A stretch of DNA of 64,000 bases from Pseudomonas gingeri (GCF_013386115.1 NZ_JACAOR010000010.1:327644-391643), one strand, 5' to 3'; positions 44,839 to 54,361 are shown, counted from the stretch's first letter. The notes: generated from the sequence alone by a model not told the origin. Made by a program: numbers and translations.

Positions 44839-45942
44839 TCAACGGACGGCCTTCAACAGCGTCTTCACCTGCCCCATCAGGCCCGGTACATCGACGTCAG
44901 TGATCACCTCCACAGCACGTTCGCCCAAACCTGGCCCCTTGCCTTGTGGCCAGGACAGCGTGTTGCCGTAGCCCGCAGTAAAACTGGTATCGATATCGAC
45001 CAGTACCGTCATTCGGTGCCGGATCAATGAAGGATCCAGCCAAACCCCGGCGGCAATTTCATCCCACATGGGTAGCGGCTGGTCGTACTTTTTCAGGTAT
45101 TGGCCAAGTTCGGATCCGGTGCGGGCAATTTCTTCGTCGTCATCCTTGCTCCACAGGGTGCGCGTGGAAGGATCCACCGGGATCTGGGTAATCCGCCGCC
45201 AGGGTTCGTGCAGGACCAGGGATGCCGCCTCCGGATCAAAACGCATATTGAACTCCTGGCGGGGTGTCTGCCGGTATTCGTCGGCGAAGGTGTTGTTCGC
45301 AGGCTCGGGCAAAAAACTGCCTCCCATGAATACCAGTTCCCTGGCCTGGGCGGCGAACTGCGGGTCTAGTCGCGCAGCCAGTGCCACATTGGTCAGCGGC
45401 CCGCCAGACCAGATTGTCACTTCGCCAGGATATCTGCGCACCATGTCTACCATGAACTGCGCAGCACTCTGGGCGGCCGGCTGGGCGTGGGGCAAGCCCT
45501 GGGCAAAAGCGGGAATCTCGAACGGGGTTTGCGGGTGCTTGCCCGCCACACCCGTGCTCCATGCGCCCTTGTAGACCAGCGGCCCATAGAGGGCTTCCCA
45601 GCGGCGGGTGCGAACCTCGCTGTTCACCAATGGAAATACGGCACCCGGATACACCGGCACGTCCGTGCGCCCGACCACCTCCAACAGACGCAACAGGCTG
45701 GCGACATTCTCGTCGCGCCAGCCATCACCACTGGACACGGTAAAACCCAGTACTTCGACATCCGGCGCATAAAGCAGCATCAGCAGGGACTTGAGATTGG
45801 AGCCGGCAGGCCCCCAGGCATCCTGATCGACGATGATCCTGCGCTTGGCAGTGGCGGCATCAGTCATCGCACCGAAGAGTGATAACGCCAGCAGCAATGC
45901 CAGGGTGTGAAATGTACGTAGCCCGTTGCGTTGAATCATCAT
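44839..45942 (-). CDS. Secreted, divergent nucleoside hydrolase
   Basis: 367 residues from ATG 45942 (GAGGA seven bases upstream). A signal peptide ends near MTDAATA|KRR, placing it in the periplasm. The body follows the inosine-uridine hydrolase fold: RRIIVDQDAW, LGFTVSSGDGW, TIWSGGPLTNVALAAR, QEFNMRFDPEAASLVL, WDEIAAGVWLDPSLI. The usual N-terminal DxDxxxDD is only partly kept (DQDAWGPA), so metal binding or substrate may differ from classical enzymes. Last gene of a nine-gene operon with a TonB receptor and an NCS2 permease; expected to split a nucleoside-like compound into base and sugar outside the inner membrane. Confidence 0.83.
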   Translation of the reverse strand: MMIQRNGLRTFHTLALLLALSLFGAMTDAATAKRRIIVDQDAWGPAGSNLKSLLMLLYAPDVEVLGFTVSSGDGWRDENVASLLRLLEVVGRTDVPVYPGAVFPLVNSEVRTRRWEALYGPLVYKGAWSTGVAGKHPQTPFEIPAFAQGLPHAQPAAQSAAQFMVDMVRRYPGEVTIWSGGPLTNVALAARLDPQFAAQARELVFMGGSFLPEPANNTFADEYRQTPRQEFNMRFDPEAASLVLHEPWRRITQIPVDPSTRTLWSKDDDEEIARTGSELGQYLKKYDQPLPMWDEIAAGVWLDPSLIRHRMTVLVDIDTSFTAGYGNTLSWPQGKGPGLGERAVEVITDVDVPGLMGQVKTLLKAVR

Positions 45943-45978
45943 CACCCGTTCCTCATACACGCTGGCTATCTCCGCAAC

Positions 45979-47073
45979 TCAGGGCACGGCTAGCAACAGC
46001 AGTTTGGTATTGACCGTCTCGAAACCATTGTCGGACACCATCACCAGCAACCGCCGCCCATCCGGCAAGCGCGGCCCCCAGGCCATGCCTTCGAAGTTAT
46101 AGGGCCTGAGTGACAGTTGTCGACCGAAGTCGAACACCAGTGTCTTGCTCAGCGGCTTGACCTGCGCCTCGGCCAGGCGGCTGATGTTCGAGATATCCGT
46201 ACCCCCCTCCAGCGAGACCCGGTACAGCCGACAGCGAAAATCGAATGCGCCCGCTTTGTTCTTCGCCCCGGAACGCTCCAGCACCAACATGTCGCTGGAA
46301 CCATCCAGGAGGATTTCGCTGATGCCGTTGTCGGCAATCCCACCCACGCCCGGTGCCTGGATCGGGTCGAGACGATAGGCAAACTGTTGCAGGAGATTGC
46401 CCTGGCGATCCAGCCGTGACAGACGGGTCAGGCCGCCCTGCTGCAGGCTCGACAGTGGACCGTCCTGCAGCAGTGCATCTTCGACCGACACCCAGAACGA
46501 CTGGCCCCCCGGATCGAACGTCAGCCCTTCGAATGATTTGTTGCTGCGCGGGCCGCTGCGGCCTGCCGGATCTCGTTGCAGAGGCCTCGGCAACGAGAGT
46601 TCGGCCGTGCATCTGCCGCGCTTGTCGGAGAAACTGATCGATGGGCCGATGCCACGCTTGTAATAGCCTTCCGAGGACCACAGCAGCCCGCCTTGCGGGT
46701 CCACGCGCACAGCCTCACCGTCAGAAACCGGTCCGTTCTGGCTTAGCGGCACATAGTTCTGGCCTTTGCAGTCGCTTAACGGCCAGGTCGCATTCAGCTT
46801 CAGGTCATGGCGCCTGCCGTGCCTTTTCAATGAGCCGCTGTAAAGGCGGCCGGCGCCATCGAGAGAATGCTCATCGGTAATGAAATACCAGCGATCCTGC
46901 CCAGGGTCATAGTCCAGGCCAGAAAGTCCGCCCACTACGGTACCACCTACGCGCAGGCCAGCTGGCAAGTCAACCAGATCGATGATTTCCGGGGCCGACA
47001 CCGCGTTCACAGGGAGCGCGAACAGTTGAGCGCCCCCAAGCAATAACGCTACAAACACCGATCGGGCGCGCAT
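45979..47073 (-). CDS. Secreted phytase-like esterase domain protein
   Basis: 364 residues with a signal peptide (MRARSVFVALLLGGAQLFAL...). The mature part has GGLSGLDYDPGQDRWYFITD, VDPQGGLLWSSEGYYKRG, KSFEGLTFDPGGQSFWVSVE and YNFEGMAWGPRLPDGRRLLV, the pattern of the 'esterase-like activity of phytase' beta-propeller family. Its start shares one base with the stop of the receptor gene, so it is translationally coupled. In this operon it could remove a phosphate or ester group from the imported compound in the periplasm (inference); family members are poorly characterised. Confidence 0.82.
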   Translation of the reverse strand: MRARSVFVALLLGGAQLFALPVNAVSAPEIIDLVDLPAGLRVGGTVVGGLSGLDYDPGQDRWYFITDEHSLDGAGRLYSGSLKRHGRRHDLKLNATWPLSDCKGQNYVPLSQNGPVSDGEAVRVDPQGGLLWSSEGYYKRGIGPSISFSDKRGRCTAELSLPRPLQRDPAGRSGPRSNKSFEGLTFDPGGQSFWVSVEDALLQDGPLSSLQQGGLTRLSRLDRQGNLLQQFAYRLDPIQAPGVGGIADNGISEILLDGSSDMLVLERSGAKNKAGAFDFRCRLYRVSLEGGTDISNISRLAEAQVKPLSKTLVFDFGRQLSLRPYNFEGMAWGPRLPDGRRLLVMVSDNGFETVNTKLLLLAVP

Positions 47074-49244
47074 CAGAAGGTTTCCACACTCAAGCTCAGC
47101 GCCACATTGCGCGGCGCGCCCTGCATCAGGCTCGGCGAGGAGGAGCTGTAGGTCACCCAGTACTGCTCATTGGTCAGGTTATTGACCACGGCATTGAGGG
47201 TGGTTCTCTTGCCGAACAGCCTGGTCTGGTACTGGGCGCCGACGTCGAACAAAGTGTAGCCATCGACCTTGAGAGTATTGGCCGCATTGAAGTCATAGCT
47301 CGAGTAGTAATTGGCTCCCAGACTGAATGCCCAACCCTGCAAGGCACCGGGGGCATAGCGAATACGACTGGCAGCCTGGAAATCCGACACACCCGCCGCA
47401 TTGTGGCCTTCGAGGCCAGGCACTGCATGGTATTTCGAATCAAGCCACAGGGCGTTGGCAGAGAGCGTCCACTCGCTGGCCAGGCTGACCTCACCGCCCA
47501 GCTCGGCCCCTTTGTAACGGACATTGCCTTGCTGACGGAACGCGTTGGTGCTGTCGGTGTACTGTGCCCCTCGGTCGATCTGAAACAGCGCCGCCGTGGT
47601 GTTCCAACCCTGCCCCTGGGTCTTGATCCCCAATTCGTACTGCTTGCTCTCGATGGGCGCAAACACTTCGCCGTAGTTGGAGTTGCTGATACTGGCCACG
47701 CCGCCCTTCTCCAGGGACTCCACATAGCTGGTATAGATCGTGGTGTCTTTCCACGGGCGATACATCAGGGCGTAAGTCGGCGTGACCTTTTTCTCCTGAT
47801 AGTCACCCGCCGCCCCGACCAGTTGTACGCCAGTGTTGCGGTCGTAGTTTTTTTGCTGGAAATCGGTGTAGCGCCAGCCGGCGATAATCGACCATTGCTC
47901 GGTCAGGTCGATGGTGTCAGCGACAAAGGCGGCGTCCTCATCGATATTGAGGAATCGATGACGATTGTGCCCTGCGGTACTGATGGAGTAACCGGACAGA
48001 TCAACCGGGTCGTACAGGTTGCCACCGTTGATAGTCGCACTTGCCGCATTGGCGTCGCGGCGCTGCAGAATGTCCAGGGACGACGCCCCGACCACCAGCT
48101 TGTGATAGAACGGCCCGGTTTGGAAACTGCCTTCCAGGGAGGCCTGCAGCTGGTCGGAGGTAAAGGTTTCCAGTTGCGCCGACTGGGCGATGCGATAGCT
48201 GCCGTTATTATTGAGCAGGTTCAGGCTGCCTTCGCGCCAGCCGGTGTATTGCTCGCCATAGCGGTAATGCACATTGGCCGTCCATTCAGGCGACAGCTCC
48301 CACTTGAAGCCGGTGGTTGCCAGGGACGTCCGCGTGCGGAAATACGAACCGTCTTCGGCGAGTTTGCTATCGCCTGGGATGGTATGGGGGATACTTACAC
48401 CGGCACCCGGGAAGATACCGTAGTAGACACCCTTGGCCAGACGTGTCGATTGCAACGCATCGAAGTCCCAGGTGAAGCTGTCGGTCAGACGCGCATCCAG
48501 CGCCAGCCCCCCTGAATCACGGCGCACATGACCGCCATCGACATAAGTATCACCGCCTTCGTGCACGGCATTGACACGGTAGCCGAAACGCTGCTCGGGC
48601 CCAAAGCGGCCGCCGTTATCGACGCTTTCCGAGAACACGCCATCGGACTTGTAGCGCGCGCCGAAGTCGAGCACAGGGTTGTCGGTGGGACGTTTGAGCT
48701 GGTAATTGACCACGCCGCCCGGTGAACCAAAACCGTACATGAAGCCCGACAACCCCTTGAGCACCTGCACCTGGTCAACCATTTCCAGGGGGAGTTCCGC
48801 GCGGTTGATGTAGCTCAGCCCGTCGACCTTATAACCGTTGACCTGATCCAGCAGCAGGCCGCGCACGGACACGTAGGAGACGACGCCGACGACAGCACCG
48901 GCGGTTTGACGCACCGAGCTATCCCCTGCCAGCACTTCGTCGATGCTCGACGCCTGTCGTTCGCGAATATCCCTGGCGTCGACTGTCTTCAACGAGAAAG
49001 GCGTGTCGATCTCCGCCGTGCTGCCAAGCGCGCCGTTGGCGGTCACCCGCCGCAGCGACTTCACCGGGGCGTCCGTACCGGGCGATGACGCCGAGACCTG
49101 AACCTCCGGCAGCACCACCGTCTCGCCACTGGCCTGCTCACTGGCTGCCTGAGCAAGAGGTGTCAGCGCGAAACCGCCCAGTCCGGCACAGAGAGCGCCC
49201 GCACAATACAACACCCGCTTCGATTTGCCTGCCTGATAAGCCAT
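47073..49244 (-). CDS. TonB-dependent outer membrane receptor
   Basis: 723 residues from ATG 49244 (GGGAG seven bases upstream). Signal peptide ends LAQA|ASEQ; a TonB-box-like segment (EVQVSAS) lies near residue 50; the plug has SIDEVLAGDSSVRQTAGAVV and VQVLKGLSGFMYGFGSPGGV; the barrel ends SPSLMQGAPRNVALSLSVETF with the expected C-terminal Phe. Similar proteins are annotated as siderophore receptors, but the operon lacks iron genes and carries nucleoside enzymes and its own TonB-ExbBD, so a nucleoside-like ligand is more plausible (inference). Confidence 0.9.
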   Translation of the reverse strand: MAYQAGKSKRVLYCAGALCAGLGGFALTPLAQAASEQASGETVVLPEVQVSASSPGTDAPVKSLRRVTANGALGSTAEIDTPFSLKTVDARDIRERQASSIDEVLAGDSSVRQTAGAVVGVVSYVSVRGLLLDQVNGYKVDGLSYINRAELPLEMVDQVQVLKGLSGFMYGFGSPGGVVNYQLKRPTDNPVLDFGARYKSDGVFSESVDNGGRFGPEQRFGYRVNAVHEGGDTYVDGGHVRRDSGGLALDARLTDSFTWDFDALQSTRLAKGVYYGIFPGAGVSIPHTIPGDSKLAEDGSYFRTRTSLATTGFKWELSPEWTANVHYRYGEQYTGWREGSLNLLNNNGSYRIAQSAQLETFTSDQLQASLEGSFQTGPFYHKLVVGASSLDILQRRDANAASATINGGNLYDPVDLSGYSISTAGHNRHRFLNIDEDAAFVADTIDLTEQWSIIAGWRYTDFQQKNYDRNTGVQLVGAAGDYQEKKVTPTYALMYRPWKDTTIYTSYVESLEKGGVASISNSNYGEVFAPIESKQYELGIKTQGQGWNTTAALFQIDRGAQYTDSTNAFRQQGNVRYKGAELGGEVSLASEWTLSANALWLDSKYHAVPGLEGHNAAGVSDFQAASRIRYAPGALQGWAFSLGANYYSSYDFNAANTLKVDGYTLFDVGAQYQTRLFGKRTTLNAVVNNLTNEQYWVTYSSSSPSLMQGAPRNVALSLSVETF

Positions 49245-49377
49245 GTCCTGTCTCCCAACAAATACCGACAAATAAGTGGTTGTGGCTTTTCACGAGGCGC
49301 AGGAACCCGTAACAGCAAAATCAGGATTTGCCGCCATCATGAATAAAGCCGGTTGCAAAAAAACGTCTACAGCACGC

Positions 49378-50751
49378 TCAGAGCGCCTCTTTCACCCACA
49401 GATAAAAGGCGAACACGCCGTCCAGTCCGATCAGAATCGCCGTCAATCGAGCCCACTGCCGCCGCGCCAGCACGATCAGCGTGTAGATAAAACAGCCGAT
49501 GGCCATACCCGCCATCAGGTCCGTCGTGACCAGGGTTACCAACAACATCAACACCGGGGGAATTGCACTTTCTGCCTGCGTGAAGTCCAGATCGCCCATG
49601 GATCTGAGCATCAAAAAACCCACCACCACCAAGGCGACGGCACTCGCCTGTGCCGGGACGCAATGGATCAATGGCCAGAACAGAATCGATACGGCAAACA
49701 GCCCCGCCACCACCAGGGCCGTCAGCCCCGTACGCCCTCCGGCCTCCACACCGGCGACCGACTCCACGTAGGCGGTCACCGTCGTAGTCCCCACGACGGC
49801 GCCGATCACACTGCTTAGCGCATCACTGGAAAAGGCGGCACGGGCATTGGGAATATCCAGCCCCGGCGCTTGCAGATTGGCCCGCCGGGTAACGGCGAAT
49901 AAGGTAGCGGTGCCGGAAAAGAACTCAGAAACAAGGAAATACAGGGTCACCGGCAAAAGCACTGAAAAGTGCGTAAAGAAGCCGTGCAAATCGAAGGCAA
50001 AGAGCATCTGCGGATTGAACGGCGGCAGCGCGAAAACAGCTTGTGGCGTGGCGGTCAAAGGCGCGCCGTCACTACCGGGCACGAACAGGCCAGCCACACT
50101 GACTGCGACCATTCCCAACAGCAGTGCACAGGGTACGCGCAGGGTCAGCAACGCAGGCGTCAGCAGCAATCCTGCCAACGCCAGTAATTGCGCCGGCTGA
50201 CCAAGAGGCCCGATGGTCATCCCGCCGCCTGGCAAGTTGTATATGACCCCACAATTACTCAAGCCAAGCCAGGCGATAAAACCGCCAATGGACAAGCCGA
50301 TGCCCCGTTTTATCGGTTCAGGAAAGCCTTCGATGATGCGTTGGCGCCAGCGACTCATGGACAGCAGGAAAAACAGCAGGCCATTGCAGAACACCATGGC
50401 CAGACCGATCTGCCAGGACACGCCCATCTTGCTCACCAGCACCTGGGCGAACACGACATTACTGCCCATCCCTGGCGCCAGACCGATGGGCAGGTTGGCC
50501 CACAGGCCCATCAGCAGCGTGCCGGCCACTGTCGCGATCACTGTCGCCCAGAGCAGGTCCGCCTGGGCGATACCGGTAGGCGCCAGAATGGCCGGATTGA
50601 GCACGATAATGTAGGCCATGGTGGTAAAAGTGGTCAGGCCCGCCAACAGCTCGCGCCGCACCGTGCTGCCATGCTCCGCCAGACGGAAATACCTGCGCCA
50701 CGCCTCAGGACGCGGTGCAGCGGCTGCAATGCTGGCAGGCCCGCGATTCAC
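49378..50751 (-). CDS. NCS2-family nucleobase permease (AzgA-like)
   Basis: 457 residues with about 13 hydrophobic segments. The AzgA-type signatures TTFTTMAYIIVLNPAILA and GLAPGMGSNVVFA near the N-terminus and SSVIGAVVGTTTVTAYVESV in the middle are clear. Members import hypoxanthine, adenine or guanine by proton symport. GTG 50751 overlaps the stop of the TrpF-like gene (GTGA). In this operon it would take in the base released by the secreted nucleoside hydrolase. A 133-base gap separates it from the receptor gene. Confidence 0.9.
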   Translation of the reverse strand: MNRGPASIAAAAPRPEAWRRYFRLAEHGSTVRRELLAGLTTFTTMAYIIVLNPAILAPTGIAQADLLWATVIATVAGTLLMGLWANLPIGLAPGMGSNVVFAQVLVSKMGVSWQIGLAMVFCNGLLFFLLSMSRWRQRIIEGFPEPIKRGIGLSIGGFIAWLGLSNCGVIYNLPGGGMTIGPLGQPAQLLALAGLLLTPALLTLRVPCALLLGMVAVSVAGLFVPGSDGAPLTATPQAVFALPPFNPQMLFAFDLHGFFTHFSVLLPVTLYFLVSEFFSGTATLFAVTRRANLQAPGLDIPNARAAFSSDALSSVIGAVVGTTTVTAYVESVAGVEAGGRTGLTALVVAGLFAVSILFWPLIHCVPAQASAVALVVVGFLMLRSMGDLDFTQAESAIPPVLMLLVTLVTTDLMAGMAIGCFIYTLIVLARRQWARLTAILIGLDGVFAFYLWVKEAL

Positions 50752-51437
50752 ATCGCCACCTTGGGCAGTTCAACCGCCAGCGGCCCATACACCGCGCGGC
50801 ATACGTCCTCACACTTGGCCAGGTCGAAACGGCCATGGCTGCGCACGCCTGACTCCATGTCGATCCAGTAGGCGCTGCCGCAACCCAGGTCGAGCTGTTG
50901 CAGCACGCTGCGTACATTCTGCGGATTGAGACCGCCGGAATAGCCGCAGAACGGAATATCCCCCTTGAGCGCGATCCACTGCTCCGGCTGCATGCCTGTG
51001 CCAAATGAAACATCGTAAAGCCAGTCGACGCCGGACACCTCGGGGAACGCGGCCTGACATTGCAGGGCCGCCCGCATGCCGTGGCGGGAAGCGAAACGCA
51101 TACAGTGCTCGATCTGCTGGCCGTTACTGCCACTGAAACCATGATTGATCTGTAGCCGGGAAAACCCATCCAGATTCAGATCCGGCTCGCCGCCGCTGGC
51201 GATCAGTGCCGCCGGTACGCCACAGATGTGAGCCGACAGACGCAAACCGCTGCACCGTATGCGATCGACGGTCTCGGCATCCGGAAACAGCCTGTTGTCG
51301 AGTCGCGCCGGGTCGATCAGCACGCCCCATTCGATCGGATATTGCTCCGATAGCGCACGCATGCCGGGAATCAACGCGTCGCTGTCAACGCCGGTGAAAG
51401 TGATGAAGGCCGGAGCCAGAAATCCAGAATTGCTCAT
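50748..51437 (-). CDS. TrpF-like TIM-barrel protein (phosphoribosylanthranilate isomerase-like)
   Basis: 229 residues, the size of a TrpF barrel. The C-terminal half has PFCGYSGGLNPQNVRSVLQQ, like the AGGLxPxNV phosphate loop of TrpF, then YWIDMESGVRSHGRFDLAKC, like the final DxSSGVE loop. The N-terminal catalytic Cys of TrpF (KxCG) is not evident; FITFTGV stands in its place. Tryptophan synthesis genes are absent, so it is probably a sugar-phosphate isomerase or aldolase-like relative acting after the PfkB kinase, 16 bases upstream. Confidence 0.6.
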   Translation of the reverse strand: MSNSGFLAPAFITFTGVDSDALIPGMRALSEQYPIEWGVLIDPARLDNRLFPDAETVDRIRCSGLRLSAHICGVPAALIASGGEPDLNLDGFSRLQINHGFSGSNGQQIEHCMRFASRHGMRAALQCQAAFPEVSGVDWLYDVSFGTGMQPEQWIALKGDIPFCGYSGGLNPQNVRSVLQQLDLGCGSAYWIDMESGVRSHGRFDLAKCEDVCRAVYGPLAVELPKVAM

Positions 51438-51453
51438 AAGTAGTCCGTATCGG

Positions 51454-52440
51454 TCAGCGCACGCTTGCTGGAAATTGTTGAAGGTCGGCCGAACGCAATC
51501 GACTCTCGACATCGGCGCGTCGGGGATAACCGCTACGCGCGCCGAAATCCCGCACGGCGAAACACGCCGCCGCACAGGCAAAACTCATCGACTCGGCCAA
51601 CGTGCCGCCCCGCAGCGCACAGGCAAGAAACGCCCCGGCAAAACAGTCGCCTGCACCGGTGCTGTCCACGGCTACTTGCGGGAAGCCCGCGTGCCAGCAG
51701 CTTTCAGTACGGCTGACGGCCATCGCACCCTCGACACCCAGTGTCACGATCAGCAGGCGCGGCCCGCAGTGAAGCAACCCCTGTAGCGCCTCAATGGAAG
51801 GTTGCAGCCCGGTCAGTTCACTGAAGCTGTCGCGGTTCATGAACACCACATCCGCACCGCCGAGCAGCGTATGGAATGTCTCGGTATCAGGGGCCATCGC
51901 CGCTTCGATATCGATGATCACGTCGGTGCCGAATCCCTGAGCCGCCTCGGCCTGGAGCAGAAAGCGCGGAAGATCATAAGGCGCACTGTAGAATGCCCGG
52001 CTCTGTTCAAGCAGCCCGAGCCTGTCACCGACCGGGGCCGGTGGCACGGTCATGGGGCTGTAGACAAGGGCCTTCTCTCCATCGGGTGGGACCATGATCA
52101 GCGCCGAAGCACTGGCCGCCCCAGGCGTGCGCGTCACCTGTGCGGTACTCACACCAAAACGGGAAAACTCGGCCAGCAGCATGGCGGCGTAAACGTCATC
52201 CCCCACTCGACCGCAGACGCTTACCGTCAGCCCGAGGCGGCTGGCCGCACAGGCCACATTCGACTCAGTGCCGCCTGCGAAGCAACCGAGCATCCGCCCC
52301 AACCGCTTTTCACCGGCCACGGGAACCTGATGGGTCGCAAAGTAGATATCGACACAGGGATCCCCCAGCGTGAAAAGGTCCGATGACCGATCCGAGCGTT
52401 GGGCAAACAAAGGGCCGGGCCTGATCATGTCGCCGCTCAT
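51454..52440 (-). CDS. PfkB-family carbohydrate/nucleoside kinase
   Basis: 328 residues. The N-terminal PfkB signature region reads CFAGGTESNVACAASRLGL and VCGRVGDDVYAAMLL; the C-terminal signature with the catalytic Asp is DSTGAGDCFAGAFLACAL. Ribokinase-like members phosphorylate ribose, other pentoses or nucleosides with ATP. It overlaps exbD by four bases. In the operon context the likely substrate is the sugar left after base removal, or the nucleoside itself. Confidence 0.88.
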   Translation of the reverse strand: MSGDMIRPGPLFAQRSDRSSDLFTLGDPCVDIYFATHQVPVAGEKRLGRMLGCFAGGTESNVACAASRLGLTVSVCGRVGDDVYAAMLLAEFSRFGVSTAQVTRTPGAASASALIMVPPDGEKALVYSPMTVPPAPVGDRLGLLEQSRAFYSAPYDLPRFLLQAEAAQGFGTDVIIDIEAAMAPDTETFHTLLGGADVVFMNRDSFSELTGLQPSIEALQGLLHCGPRLLIVTLGVEGAMAVSRTESCWHAGFPQVAVDSTGAGDCFAGAFLACALRGGTLAESMSFACAAACFAVRDFGARSGYPRRADVESRLRSADLQQFPASVR

Positions 52441-52838
52441 CGTGCGGTCACCACGGCAACCCGGGTGATACCCGCGCGCTCGATGGAGGCCATGGCCTTG
52501 GCCACTGCGCCATAGTTCACCGCGGTATCGGCCTGCAAACGCACGCGGGTTTCACTGTCGGTAGACTTGATCGTTGCCAGCTGCGCCTCCAACAGCCCGG
52601 CCTCGATCTCGTTCTTGTCGAGGAACAGCCTGCCGTCGCGGTCGACACTTACCGTCACCGGGTCCTTCTGCTGCAAAGGCGCCACGGCATCGGTCCTGGG
52701 CAAGGAAACCTTGATGGAGTTGGTCATCAGCGGTGCAGTGACCATGAACACCACCAATAGCACGAGCATGACGTCCACCAGCGGCGTGACATTCATCTCG
52801 CTGAGCACTTCGTCGCTGTCCTGGGTCGAGAAGGCCAT
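52437..52838 (-). CDS. exbD: ExbD/TolR-type energy-transducing protein
   Basis: 133 residues. One N-terminal transmembrane helix with the essential Asp (EMNVTPLVDVMLVLLVVFMV) and a periplasmic domain ending VAVVTAR, the normal ExbD layout. AAGGAGG lies nine bases before ATG 52838, overlapping the exbB stop. With ExbB and TonB it would power the operon's own receptor. It ends by overlapping the PfkB gene. Confidence 0.9.
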   Translation of the reverse strand: MAFSTQDSDEVLSEMNVTPLVDVMLVLLVVFMVTAPLMTNSIKVSLPRTDAVAPLQQKDPVTVSVDRDGRLFLDKNEIEAGLLEAQLATIKSTDSETRVRLQADTAVNYGAVAKAMASIERAGITRVAVVTAR

Positions 52839-52839
52839 T

Positions 52840-53538
52840 TCAGCTCGCCTCCTTGAAGATTCTTGCATTCTGCACAATCGGCTGCTGGCTGATGGTGAAC
52901 ACACTGCGCTGGGCCAGGCTGTAGAAGTCATGGGCGAAGTCGTCCATGTAAGCGATGGACAGCTTCAGACGACGCAGGAAGAAGTTGTAGATAAGCACCG
53001 CCGGCACAGCGACCGCGATGCCCACTCCGGTTGCCAGCAAAGCGTGGCCGATGGGCCCGGCGACCGTCTCAAGACTTGCGGAACCGGTCTGACCGATGAC
53101 CTGCAAGGCATTCATGATTCCCCACACCGTCCCGAACAGGCCAATGAAGGGCGAGGTGCTGCCAATACTGGCAAGCACCGCAAGCCCGGCCTCGAGGTGC
53201 CGACGCTCTTTCTGAATCTGCTGTTTCAAATGCCTTTCGACGCGCTCGGAACGATCGATGGACTGCGCCAGTGCGCTTCGCGAATTTTCCTCCAGGTTCA
53301 TTGCGTCGACACCAGAGGCGACGATACGCGCCAGACCGCCAGGTAGCTGGCTGGCCTGCTTGACCGCGGAAGACAGATCAGGCGACGCCCAGAACGCCTT
53401 TAGAAAGTGCCGGCTTTCACTTTTCTGCCTGCCGAACTGCACCACCTTGATCATCAACAGCGCCCAGGTGACAACGGAAAATGCGATCAACACCCACAGA
53501 GCGGCGGGGACGATCAGCGGAGTCAATGAGTCGAGCAT
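52840..53538 (-). CDS. exbB: ExbB/MotA/TolQ-type proton channel protein
   Basis: 232 residues with three transmembrane helices: ALWVLIAFSVVTWALLMIKV near the N-terminus and the conserved pair LAVLASIGSTSPFIGLFGTV and GHALLATGVGIAVAVPAVLI. The GLFGTVWGI string is diagnostic of ExbB/TolQ. Forms the proton channel with ExbD. Lies 31 bases after tonB. Confidence 0.92.
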   Translation of the reverse strand: MLDSLTPLIVPAALWVLIAFSVVTWALLMIKVVQFGRQKSESRHFLKAFWASPDLSSAVKQASQLPGGLARIVASGVDAMNLEENSRSALAQSIDRSERVERHLKQQIQKERRHLEAGLAVLASIGSTSPFIGLFGTVWGIMNALQVIGQTGSASLETVAGPIGHALLATGVGIAVAVPAVLIYNFFLRRLKLSIAYMDDFAHDFYSLAQRSVFTISQQPIVQNARIFKEAS

Positions 53539-53569
53539 GTAGGTTTCCTCTTGAATGAAAGGTTCAGGA

Positions 53570-54361
53570 TCACTTGGGCAACTTGAAGTCGATGACTTGG
53601 GTCGCTGTTCCGGAAACTGGCGTATCCCCCCGCTTTGCCGGCAAAAACTTCCAGGTACGCACCGTTTCTACGGCTGCGCTGTCCAACAACTCATGACCGC
53701 TGGAGCGAGTAACACTTACCGAAGCCGCGCGGCCTTCCGCGGTGACGCTGATACGCAACTCCACCCGGCCTTCCCATAAGCGGCGTAGGGCCATCTGCGG
53801 ATAAGCCGGTGCCGGATTGCCAAGGCCCGCAAGGCCAGAGACAGCGGCAGTTTCCTTAACCGGCGCCGGTGCGGGCGCCGGGTTCGGAGCTGGCGCTGTG
53901 CCAGGAGCCGCGGAAAGCGTGGAAGGCTGCGTCGGCTCAACATGTTTCGTCGCTGGCAGGGGTTTGGGCCTGGCTGGCTGTGCTTTCACTGGCTCCGGTC
54001 TGGGAGGTGTTGCCACTGCCTCGGCGTCTTCTGGAGCAGGTGACTGCACCGGCTGCTCGACCGGCTCTGGCGCCGGCTCGGGAGGCGGCGCAGGTGCTGG
54101 CACGGCCTCAGCGGCAAATTCGATGGACATCTCTTGAGGTTGGGCCGGTGTGATGCGCTCTTCGGACTGATAGCCCCACCACAACAACGCGCCGTGAACG
54201 ACGATGGAAAGCAGCGCCATCAGGATGATCGTCCGTAGCAGCAAGCCGCTTGCCGGTACGTCCAGTACGGTCAGTCGAAACGGCACAGCAGCAGCCTCGT
54301 CGCCATGCGCGGGGAAAAGAGCTTCATCGTCCAGGACGAGGCTTGCAGAGTGGTTGGCCAT
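53570..54361 (-). CDS. tonB: TonB energy transducer
   Basis: 263 residues from ATG 54361. A single transmembrane helix (TIILMALLSIVVHGALLWWG, about residues 43-62), a long Pro/Ala/Glu-rich spacer (PAPAPPPEPAPEPVEQPVQS), and a C-terminal TonB domain (NPAPAYPQMALRRLWEGRVE and SGHELLDSAAVETVRTWKFL). First gene of the nine-gene operon, preceded by two GGTACGTACC palindromes, the nearer one 105 bases upstream. Confidence 0.92.
   Translation of the reverse strand: MANHSASLVLDDEALFPAHGDEAAAVPFRLTVLDVPASGLLLRTIILMALLSIVVHGALLWWGYQSEERITPAQPQEMSIEFAAEAVPAPAPPPEPAPEPVEQPVQSPAPEDAEAVATPPRPEPVKAQPARPKPLPATKHVEPTQPSTLSAAPGTAPAPNPAPAPAPVKETAAVSGLAGLGNPAPAYPQMALRRLWEGRVELRISVTAEGRAASVSVTRSSGHELLDSAAVETVRTWKFLPAKRGDTPVSGTATQVIDFKLPK

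Noticed and set aside
47073..49244. Receptor called a siderophore receptor
   Set aside because: The barrel family is often labelled so, but no iron-related gene or Fur-like site was seen and the operon content points to nucleosides.
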